From assembly GCA_904420265.1 (NCBI GenBank), contig CAJFUU010000034.1, forward strand, positions 1 to 6,429: DNA of 6,429 bases. The letters run 5' to 3'. The DNA comes from an uncultured Clostridia bacterium (GTDB taxonomy: Bacteria; Bacillota; Clostridia; Christensenellales; Aristaeellaceae). Shown in pieces: positions 1 through 5,532 of the stretch. The translations under genes were made by a program, and so were the position numbers. Position 1 is the stretch's first letter. Each line of letters starts with the position of its first letter. The notes beneath the pieces are model-generated. The model was not told the DNA's origin, ran no database searches, and was given only the letters and a program-made list of their open reading frames with translations.

Positions 1-160
1 CGGATCCTCAAGCCGCAATCTATGGCGGCACGCCCGCGTCAGGATTTCCTTTTCTCCCTGAAAGCGCGCAACCTGGCCGGTATTCCGCGCCGGAAGCGCC
101 GCACTGCGGGAAGCGTCATGTGAAAAATGGCGAAAATACGCGCCAATTCGCAGGCTTTGT
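1..160. other. Left-edge stretch, no gene assigned
   Basis: Two + frames run open from the left edge, one to a TGA at 121-123 and one to a TGA at 162-164. Neither translation resembles a protein I recognise; the first is arginine-rich and the second proline- and glycine-rich, as GC-rich non-coding DNA often reads. Either could be the tail of a gene that begins outside the window. I see no T-tailed hairpin that would end an upstream transcript. Confidence 0.4.
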
Positions 161-189
161 TTGACTTCTGGGCATATAGGGTATATAAT
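161..189 (+). promoter_or_regulatory. Sigma-70/SigA-type promoter of the pfkA operon
   Basis: The -35 box TTGACT (161-166) and the perfect -10 box TATAAT (184-189) are separated by 17 bases, and the spacer is AT-rich near the -10. Transcription should start near base 196, leaving a leader of about 25 bases before the ATG at 221. This is the only promoter seen ahead of the three-gene unit that ends at the terminator at 2871-2902. Confidence 0.85.
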
Positions 190-220
190 TATTTTGATTC
201 TTTCAGCGGGAGGCGGGAAA

Positions 221-430
221 ATGAAGCCGGATGACGCACTCTGGATGGTCATATACATGGCTCGCGGCGCCCGCCAGGCAGACAGCGTGGAAACGTTGCT
301 TGCAGCGGAGGGATTCCTTGTGCGCCGCAGGGCGGTGAGCGGCACGCAGCCGGACGGTACGTTCGAGTTGCTGGTGCTCAGTTCTGAGGCCGTGGAGGCG
401 CGCAAGTTTTTGCTGGACAACAACCTTTAG
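221..430 (+). CDS. Small DUF2007-like protein encoded ahead of pfkA
   Basis: This encodes 69 residues. The ATG at 221 is chosen because GGGAGGCGGG lies just upstream, and because a longer in-frame reading would start inside the -35 box of the promoter. The predicted pattern is strand (WMVIYMA), helix (ADSVETLLAAEG), strand (FLVRRRAV), strand (FELLVLS), helix (VEARKFLLDN): a small alpha/beta fold without signal peptide or membrane segment. From memory, clostridial genomes carry similar 60-70 residue proteins beside pfkA, often mislabelled glutamate decarboxylase; the sequence also resembles the DUF2007 'putative signal-transducing' family. No catalytic residues are evident, and it is far too short for a real decarboxylase. 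The stop lies 14 bases before pfkA, so the two genes are cotranscribed. A role tied to PFK is inference only. Confidence 0.8.
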   Translation: MKPDDALWMVIYMARGARQADSVETLLAAEGFLVRRRAVSGTQPDGTFELLVLSSEAVEARKFLLDNNL

Positions 431-444
431 GAAGGGGCTTGCAG

Positions 445-1512
445 ATGAGGAGAATTGGCGTATTGACCTCCGGCGGCGACGCGCCGGGCATGAACGCCGC
501 CATCCGCGCGGTGGTGCGCACCAGCATTCAAAACGAGATGTCCGTCATTGGCTTCAAGCGCGGCTACAACGGCGTTTTGATGCGCAGCAAAGACGAGCAT
601 GACGACTTTGAAATTTTGACCTCCCGCAGCGTGTCGGACAAAATCCACCGCGGCGGCACCTTTTTGCGTACCGCCCGTTGCCTGGACTTTCTGGACATAG
701 AATATCAGAAAAAAGCCGTGGAAAACCTGCGCATGCTGGGCGTGGAAGGCTTGGTGTGCATCGGCGGCGACGGCACCTACAAAGGCGCCGCGGCCCTCAA
801 CGCCCTGGGCGTGCCCACCATCGGCGTGCCCGGTACCATCGACAACGATTTGGCCTATACCGATTACACCATCGGCTTTGACACCGCCCTCAACACCGCC
901 TGCGAGTGCATCAACCGCGTGCGCGAAACCAGCGATTCCCATGAGCGCGCCAGCCTTATCACCGTCATGGGCCGCAACTGTGGCGACATCGCCCTGCATA
1001 CGGCCTTCGCCTGTGGCGCGGAAATGGTCATGGTGCCTGAAATTCCCTGGAGCATCGAGGAAATTGCCGAGCGCGTCAAGTGGGGCGTGCTGCGCGGCAA
1101 GACGTCTATGATTATTGTCTTCGCCGAGGGCGCGATGCAGTCGCAGACCAGCGATGTCGCCAAAATTTGCTCCGAAAACGAAAAGCTCAGCCACATCTCC
1201 ACCGAACACCTCACCAGTTCGCAAATCGCGGAGATCATTGAGGTGCTCTCCGGCCACGAAACGCGCGCTACGGTGCTGGGGTACATACAGCGCGGCGGCA
1301 GCCCCTCCGGGCGCGACCGCATCCTCGCCAGCCGCCTGGGCGCGCGGGCCGTGGAACTTTTGCGCGACGACCAGGGCGGCCTGGCCGTGGGCGAGCGCGG
1401 CAACCGTATTATTGAAGTGCCCCTCAGCGAAGTGCAGAAGGGTGAACACGCCGCCGATACGGAGATCGCCGAACTGATCAACGTCATGGCGGTCATGACC
1501 AAATACAAATAA
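445..1512 (+). CDS. pfkA: ATP-dependent 6-phosphofructokinase
   Basis: Cytoplasmic enzyme of the committed glycolytic step: fructose 6-phosphate plus ATP gives fructose 1,6-bisphosphate. It has 355 residues. The ATG at 445 is preferred over an in-frame TTG at 439 because AGGAAGGGG ends seven bases upstream of it. Motifs match E. coli PfkA: the N-terminal TSGGDAPGMNAAIR loop, R21 and R25 of the effector site, R78 (E. coli R72), GGDGT at 107-111, PGTIDND at 129-135 with catalytic D133, R168, MGR at 175-177, E228, R274 and IQRGGSP with R283. Gly110 and Gly130 at the two donor-specifying positions indicate ATP rather than pyrophosphate. It exceeds the usual 320 residues through about six extra residues before the RGGTFL motif and about 25 after E228. 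Tyr280 stands where E. coli has substrate-binding His249. It is cotranscribed with the flanking genes. Confidence 0.97.
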   Translation: MRRIGVLTSGGDAPGMNAAIRAVVRTSIQNEMSVIGFKRGYNGVLMRSKDEHDDFEILTSRSVSDKIHRGGTFLRTARCLDFLDIEYQKKAVENLRMLGVEGLVCIGGDGTYKGAAALNALGVPTIGVPGTIDNDLAYTDYTIGFDTALNTACECINRVRETSDSHERASLITVMGRNCGDIALHTAFACGAEMVMVPEIPWSIEEIAERVKWGVLRGKTSMIIVFAEGAMQSQTSDVAKICSENEKLSHISTEHLTSSQIAEIIEVLSGHETRATVLGYIQRGGSPSGRDRILASRLGARAVELLRDDQGGLAVGERGNRIIEVPLSEVQKGEHAADTEIAELINVMAVMTKYK

Positions 1513-2777
1513 TGGAAACCCTTCGCATCACGGGAACCGGCGCGCAGCTTCAGGGCGTCGGCCGTCTGCGGGACGGGCGCGTCGCGTTCGTCCCCTTTTC
1601 CATTCCCGGAGAAACGGTGGATGCAGAGATCGTTCGCGATTGCGGCCGCTATGTTGAAGCGCGGCTTCTGGTCGTGCGCGAAGCCTCCCCCGAACGCGTC
1701 GAGCCAGACTGCCCGGCCTTTGGCGTCTGCGGCGGTTGCCAGGCCAGGCACATGACGTATGCGGAAACGCTGCGCCTCAAACGGCAGCGTGTGGTAGACG
1801 CGCTCACGCGCATCGGTGGCCTGGAAGCGCCGCGCGTGTTGGAAACGCTGCCCATGCCTGAGCCGTTGCGCTGCCGCAACAAGGCGGAATACGCCATCTC
1901 CGGCGGCAAAATCGGCCTTGTGCGCGCTGGGAGCCGCGACCTTGTGCCCCTGCGGGACTGCCTTTTGCAGCGAAAGGAAAGCGTGCGCGTCCTGCAACGG
2001 CTTGCGCAAATGGATTTGCGCGCCCTGCGCGGCGCCGTTACCCGCGTAAACCGGCAGGGCGAGGTGATGCTTACGCTTTGCGGCACAGGCAAGGAGCCGC
2101 CCATCCGCGCCTTTCCCGGCGTGCAGTCCCTGTATTACTGCCGCCTCAAACCCCGCCCCGCGCACGCACTGGACGGCGAATGCCGCTTGCTCGCGGGAGA
2201 AGAACGCCTTGAAGAAAGGCTGTTTGACCTGCGCTTTGCGCTATTGCCGCAAAGTTTTTTCCAGGTCAACGCCGCGCAGGCCGAGCGCATGTACGCTCTG
2301 GCGCTGGACGCACTGCGGCTTGAAAAGAATGAGCCGGTGTTGGACGCCTATTGCGGCGCGGGTACCATTACGCTTTTGCTGGCCTCGCGCGGCGCTCGCG
2401 CCACAGGCGTAGAAATTGTGCCTCCCGCTATACTCGACGCCCGCGCAAGCGCTCGGCGCAACGGCCTTGATGGCGCCGCCCGCTTCCTCCTTGGCGACGC
2501 GGCGCAGGAGATTCCCCGCCTGGTTGCAAACGGAGAAGCCTTCGCCGCCGCCGTGCTGGATCCGCCGCGACGCGGCGCGGATTCCCGGGTGCTGGCGGCG
2601 CTGATCAAAGCCGCGCCTCACCGGATTGCTTATATCTCTTGCGACCCCGGAACGCTGGCACGCGATCTCAAAACGCTTGCAATGGGCGGCTATCGCTTGG
2701 ACTACGCCCAACCGGTGGATATGTTTGCGTATACGGGGCATGTGGAGACGGTATCTTTGCTTTCCCGCAATGCCTGA
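1512..2777 (+). CDS. rlmD: 23S rRNA (uracil-5-)-methyltransferase, RlmD/RlmCD type
   Basis: SAM-dependent enzyme that makes 5-methyluridine in RNA, 421 residues. The N-terminal segment to about residue 60 fits a TRAM RNA-binding domain. C67, C73 and C76 (CPAFGVCGGC) with C150 match the four iron-sulfur cluster ligands of the RumA branch. The methyltransferase domain shows FFQVN, a SAM loop DAYCGAGT (278-285), VLDPPRRG from 348, the catalytic cysteine C377 in SCDPGTLARD, and the general base E412 in HVET. Its ATG shares one base with the pfkA TAA, and no strong ribosome binding site precedes it, so translation is probably coupled to pfkA. E. coli RlmD modifies U1939, and the Gram-positive homologue RlmCD modifies both U747 and U1939; sequence alone does not say which applies here. 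A tRNA TrmA role is unlikely given the cluster cysteines. Confidence 0.93.
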   Translation: METLRITGTGAQLQGVGRLRDGRVAFVPFSIPGETVDAEIVRDCGRYVEARLLVVREASPERVEPDCPAFGVCGGCQARHMTYAETLRLKRQRVVDALTRIGGLEAPRVLETLPMPEPLRCRNKAEYAISGGKIGLVRAGSRDLVPLRDCLLQRKESVRVLQRLAQMDLRALRGAVTRVNRQGEVMLTLCGTGKEPPIRAFPGVQSLYYCRLKPRPAHALDGECRLLAGEERLEERLFDLRFALLPQSFFQVNAAQAERMYALALDALRLEKNEPVLDAYCGAGTITLLLASRGARATGVEIVPPAILDARASARRNGLDGAARFLLGDAAQEIPRLVANGEAFAAAVLDPPRRGADSRVLAALIKAAPHRIAYISCDPGTLARDLKTLAMGGYRLDYAQPVDMFAYTGHVETVSLLSRNA

Positions 2778-2870
2778 ATCGCGCGCTGAACGTTTGGAAA
2801 AACGGCACGCCGGCCTATAAAGAATGCAGCGAAACAGAAGCTATGGGATGCATCCATTTTTGGCAGGCCG

Positions 2871-2902
2871 CAACCGCGAGGCAATATCCCGCGGTTGTTT
2901 TT
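2871..2902 (+). terminator. Rho-independent terminator of the pfkA operon
   Basis: CAACCGCG (2871-2878) pairs with CGCGGTTG (2890-2897). Two more G-C pairs (2880-2881 with 2888-2889) extend the stem past a bulged A, leaving a six-base loop. Five T residues follow directly (2898-2902). It lies 93 bases after the methyltransferase stop, and no further gene sits between. Confidence 0.88.
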
Positions 2903-3348
2903 ATGCAGCTTTGGGATGTGCGATCTTTCCGAACGGCCGCGGCGTGATTTGAACTCCTTTTGCAATATTTTTGTTTTCGCGTCAATTCTGAAAGCGGAAT
3001 TTTGACCCCATGCGCAGCGAACAGCCGATGACGATGCCGCCGCCGGCTTCTGTGTACGCGCCTATCGCGAAGAGCCGAGCGCTTTCATAAGCAGCTTTAT
3101 AGTGTACTGTTTTGTTATGTACCAGCAGCAAATTAGTAAGCATCCCTCTGTTTCGCTCCGGCACAGGCGCAGCCGCGTTGGTTCCGGGCGAACGCCCTCG
3201 TCTCAAGCAGCGAGCGCCCTTCAAGCATGTCTCGCCTATCTCAACGTCAAAACCGTTATATAACCGCGCCGCACGTAAAGGGCAATGCGCAAACGCCTTT
3301 CGCGCAAAAACGCATGCAACGCGCTTCAATATTTTGCATATTTATTAC
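2903..3348. other. Intergenic region of about 445 bases, no convincing gene
   Basis: I find no ORF here with both a good ribosome binding site and protein-like composition. A 53-codon minus-strand ORF (2982-3143) has coding-like wobble bases in its second half, but its purine-rich stretch touches the ATG with no spacer. Inverted elements occur: GTCAATTC (2981-2988) against GAATTTTGAC (2997-3006), GGGCG/CTCG (3186-3200) against CGAG/CGCCC (3211-3219), and the palindrome GTTATATAAC (3255-3264). The last 40 bases before the promoter are AT-rich and could act as an UP element. An unrecognised small RNA or a decayed gene is possible. Confidence 0.5.
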
Positions 3349-3377
3349 TTGACAATTGAATAAAAATACATTATAAT
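3349..3377 (+). promoter_or_regulatory. Fully consensus SigA promoter of the dipeptidase gene
   Basis: TTGACA (3349-3354) and TATAAT (3372-3377) are both perfect, with a 17-base spacer. AT-rich sequence lies directly upstream. Transcription should start near 3384, giving a short leader of about 29 bases that includes AGGAG at 3397-3401. No operator or leader hairpin is evident, so strong, largely constitutive expression is inferred. Confidence 0.93.
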
Positions 3378-3412
3378 GCTTTCATCCACTTCAGCGAGGA
3401 GCGTGCATTTCC

Positions 3413-4981
3413 ATGGTATCTGCCAAATTGAAAATTCTGCTTTCCCTGACAATCGTTCTGGCGCTGTGCCTTTCCTCGGTAGGCGCCCTGGCCTGCACGG
3501 CCATCTATGTCGGTTCGGACCTCACCGAGGACGGCTCCACAATGTTTGCCCGCTCTGAGGACATTTCCAACAGTTACAACAAGGTGTTTTACGTAAGTCC
3601 CGCCGGCAACCATGCCGCCGGAGAGGCCTATAGCGGCTGCTACGGCTTTACCTACACCTTCACCCATGACAGCTACGGTTATACCGCCTTCAGCGACGAC
3701 AACGGCGACGGCGTAGGCGGCGTCTGCCCGGACTGCGGCGGCACGCATGAGCATACGCCCTACCAGGCGGCCGGCACCAACGAAATGGGCGTAACCATCA
3801 GCGCCACCGAAACCATCGGCGGCACCGAGGCCGTCGAAGGCGTCGATCCCTTTGAGGACGCGGGCATTGAGGAGGCTGAAATCGTCACCGTGCTGCTCAG
3901 CGAAGCGGCCACCGCGCAGGAAGGCGTGGAACTGCTTTTGAGCATTTATGACGATGCGGGCTGCAATGGCGGCTCGGGACTGTTTATTGCCGACCAGAAC
4001 GAAACCTGGTACATCGAAAACGTCACCGGTCATCAGTACATCGCCCTGAAGCTGAGCAGCTCCATGGCCTTTGCGCAGCCGAACATGGCCATCATTGGCC
4101 TCATTGACCTTGACGACACCGAAAACGTCATTGCCTCTGAAAACCTGATCGCCGTGGCGCAGGAGGCCGGCAGCTACGTCGGCGACGCCGAGGCCAACAC
4201 CATCGACTATGTGGCCTCCTATTGCTCCGACCAGACGGCCAACAGCCGCATGGTAAGCGCCCTTGCCTACTTCAATGCCGAGACCGCTTCTGAAGAGCCC
4301 GCCGCCGCGGATTACACCATTTCCAACGTGGATGCGGAGGGCAACATCGTGCCGATGTACACCAACATCACGCTGGATCACGCCTACTCCATCGCGGATG
4401 TCGTGGGCTACTATGACATCGACGGCATCGCTTCTTCCCGCAATCTCGAAACCCACATTTTCCAGATTTTCCCCGAGGACGGCGCTACCGACACCGTGGA
4501 ATGGGTATCCATGGACAACGCCGGCTGGAGTCCCTTTGTGCCCTACTACCCGATGCTGACCACCGACACCTATGAGGGCTACCAGCTCAGCACCGAGGAG
4601 GCCGTGTTTACCGAGGAAGAGCCGGCCGATGCCGACATCTACTACGCTACCACAACCACCGTGCGCACTGAGGAAGGCCGCGAAACTGTGGAGGGCTTCC
4701 GCGCCCTGCCCGCAAACTGGGCCGATTCCATGTACTGGACGTTCGACGCCCTCTCCAATCTGGTGGAATTTGGCAACTTGAGCGACGAACAGATTGCCGA
4801 AATCGACGCGCAAATCGCAAACATGCAGCAGCAGTGCTACGACGCCTATGCCCAGATGCAAACCGCTGTAGCCGAGGCTGAAAGCGACGAGGCCGCTGCC
4901 GAAGCCGTTACCGCCATCAGCGCCGGCGCCGCCCAGACTGTGCACGCCGCGGCCGTCGAACTGGTCAACGCCGTCAAATAA
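3413..4981 (+). CDS. Secreted C69-family dipeptidase (PepD-like Ntn hydrolase)
   Basis: This encodes 522 residues. The ATG at 3413 follows AGGAG (3397-3401) with an 11-base gap. Residues 1-27 form a signal peptide: K5 and K7, a hydrophobic core, then A25-L26-A27. Cleavage there exposes C28 in CTAIYVGSDLTEDGST, which matches the N-terminal nucleophile of peptidase family C69; R47 and D50 in ARSED and the NEMGVTISATE stretch (123-133) are also family-like. The family cleaves dipeptides as an N-terminal nucleophile amidohydrolase, so this one probably works outside the membrane on peptides or peptidoglycan fragments. An insert carries DDNGDG (95-100), resembling a calcium loop, and C105/C108/H112/H114, resembling a metal site. 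The protein is strongly acidic and ends in an alanine- and glutamate-rich helical stretch (about 455-522). No LPXTG anchor or membrane segment follows. It has its own promoter and a hairpin behind, so it is monocistronic. Substrate is unknown. Confidence 0.9.
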   Translation: MVSAKLKILLSLTIVLALCLSSVGALACTAIYVGSDLTEDGSTMFARSEDISNSYNKVFYVSPAGNHAAGEAYSGCYGFTYTFTHDSYGYTAFSDDNGDGVGGVCPDCGGTHEHTPYQAAGTNEMGVTISATETIGGTEAVEGVDPFEDAGIEEAEIVTVLLSEAATAQEGVELLLSIYDDAGCNGGSGLFIADQNETWYIENVTGHQYIALKLSSSMAFAQPNMAIIGLIDLDDTENVIASENLIAVAQEAGSYVGDAEANTIDYVASYCSDQTANSRMVSALAYFNAETASEEPAAADYTISNVDAEGNIVPMYTNITLDHAYSIADVVGYYDIDGIASSRNLETHIFQIFPEDGATDTVEWVSMDNAGWSPFVPYYPMLTTDTYEGYQLSTEEAVFTEEEPADADIYYATTTTVRTEEGRETVEGFRALPANWADSMYWTFDALSNLVEFGNLSDEQIAEIDAQIANMQQQCYDAYAQMQTAVAEAESDEAAAEAVTAISAGAAQTVHAAAVELVNAVK

Positions 4982-5034
4982 GCGTTGGAAACGGCGACGC
5001 CAGGCAGCGCAAATTGCGCCTTGCCAAACGCAAA

Positions 5035-5068
5035 CAAAGCCCGCATTTCCGTGGAAATGTGGGCTTTG
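5035..5068. terminator. Strong hairpin after the dipeptidase gene, probable terminator
   Basis: Bases 5035-5050 pair with 5053-5068 along their whole length, with one G-T pair (5043/5060), giving a stem of about 15 bp and a CGTG loop. It begins 54 bases after the dipeptidase stop and lies before the next promoter. The T-rich tail is poor on both strands (TTTGCATAT on +, TTTGTTTGCG on -). Termination is likely from position, but the hairpin could instead protect the 3' end of the mRNA. Confidence 0.65.
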
Positions 5069-5131
5069 CATATAAAGGGACGCATGGCCTGTGCTCCGCC
5101 GCTTCAAAGCGTCGGAAAAACGCGCTTCCTA

Positions 5132-5160
5132 TTGACTTTGCTATACATCTGTATTACACT
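5132..5160 (+). promoter_or_regulatory. SigA-type promoter of the ribbon-helix-helix gene
   Basis: TTGACT (5132-5137) and TACACT (5155-5160) are separated by 17 bases. Transcription should start near 5167, only about 20 bases before the proposed TTG start. The -10 box is weaker than those of the other two promoters in the window, which suits a regulated gene. Confidence 0.7.
5143..5158. promoter_or_regulatory. Candidate operator: alternating TACA/TGTA half-sites
   Basis: ATACA (5143-5147) and TGTAT (5150-5154) form an inverted repeat with a two-base gap. The same TGTA (5150-5153) forms a second inverted repeat with TACA (5155-5158) around one base. The sites lie between the -35 and -10 boxes and run into the -10, so bound protein would block polymerase. 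RHH proteins typically bind short inverted repeats and often repress their own promoter. Binding by the adjacent gene product is inference. Confidence 0.4.
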
Positions 5161-5185
5161 TGGAAGCGAAGGTTGTGATGGAAAA

Positions 5186-5401
5186 TTGGCACGGGAAAAC
5201 ACTCCAAAATTTCAAATAGCCCCAAGGAAATATACGGCCCCTTCCACCGTGGTATCTATGCGGATACCGCGGGATATGTTGCAGGCCCTGGATGAAGCGG
5301 CGGAAAAAACGGGGCGGACGCGCAACGAACTGATTTCCCTGGCTTTGGAGTTCGCCCTGGAGCATTTGGACATACGCCAACCAAAGGAAGGGGAAATGTG
5401 A
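5186..5401 (+). CDS. Ribbon-helix-helix (CopG/Arc-type) DNA-binding protein
   Basis: This encodes 71 residues, starting MARENTPKFQIAPRKY. The strand STVVSMRIP (20-28) is followed by helix A (DMLQALDEAAEKTG, 30-43), the turn residues RTRNE and helix B (ELISLALEFALEHL, 48-61), which is the ribbon-helix-helix pattern of a DNA-binding dimer. The TTG at 5186 is chosen because the ATG at 5258 would lose most of the DNA-contacting strand, and because an N-terminal PKF-x-x-x-PRKY segment recalls clostridial RHH proteins. Its ribosome binding site is weak: GATGGA is very close and GAAGG (5168-5172) rather far. The stop overlaps the next ORF in ATGTGA. Likely an autorepressor or an antitoxin-like regulator. 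No toxin family is recognised beside it, so a toxin-antitoxin assignment stays open. Confidence 0.75.
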   Translation: MARENTPKFQIAPRKYTAPSTVVSMRIPRDMLQALDEAAEKTGRTRNELISLALEFALEHLDIRQPKEGEM

Positions 5402-5532
5402 CGACCACCAAGCGCAAAATATACCGAAGAAATTTAAACATCGACGTGGGCGTGGCGAAAGGCAAATACTGCGGCCCATGGCAGGCAATGAAAAGCCGGC
5501 GCTGTTTACACGCCAGGCGCCTGCGAATTTGA
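5398..5532 (+). CDS. Small basic hypothetical ORF coupled to the RHH gene
   Basis: A GTG start at 5398 overlaps the RHH stop (ATGTGA), with AAGGAAGGGG just upstream at ideal spacing. This is a better initiation site than that of the RHH gene itself. The 44-residue product begins MTTTKRKIYRRNLNIDVGVAKG and is very basic, with two cysteines (C25, C36) and no membrane segment. I do not recognise it. After about residue 32 the neighbouring frame reads on to a TAA at 5639-5641 with coding-like wobble bases, so the ORF may be a frame-broken remnant of a protein of about 80 residues. It could equally be a chance ORF behind the last gene of the unit. Confidence 0.35.
   Translation: MTTTKRKIYRRNLNIDVGVAKGKYCGPWQAMKSRRCLHARRLRI

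Noticed and set aside
161..220. N-terminal extension of the DUF2007-like gene from a TTG at 161
   Set aside because: That TTG is the start of the -35 box; the ATG at 221 has a proper ribosome binding site and lies after the predicted transcription start.
427..2165. Long minus-strand ORFs (427-1449 and 864-2165) opposite pfkA and the methyltransferase
   Set aside because: They are mirror frames of strongly supported genes with GC-rich wobble positions; their products are rich in Ala, His, Gly and Arg and match no family.
2941..2957. Minus-strand GTTCAAATC resembling a tRNA T-loop (a possible tRNA end or attachment-site remnant)
   Set aside because: The flanking bases do not form a T-stem or acceptor stem, and the sequence on its 5' side is AT-rich without D or anticodon arms.
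3287..3313. Direct repeats GCGCAAACGC and GCGCAAAAACGC, considered as a start of an array
   Set aside because: Only two imperfect copies with no regular spacing; not a CRISPR or iteron array.
3413..3496. Dipeptidase as a lipoprotein through C28
   Set aside because: The preceding residues A-L-A fit signal peptidase I better than a lipobox, and C28 is needed as a free N-terminal nucleophile in this family.
3371..5107. 578-residue minus-strand ORF opposite the dipeptidase
   Set aside because: It lies wholly antisense to a recognised C69 gene, has a low-complexity Gly/Val/Ala/His composition, and would begin beyond the hairpin at 5035-5068 without a clear promoter.
4985..5185. 138-residue version of the RHH protein starting at a TTG at 4985
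   Set aside because: It would read through the hairpin at 5035-5068 and through the RHH promoter; only the C-terminal 71 residues look like a protein family.
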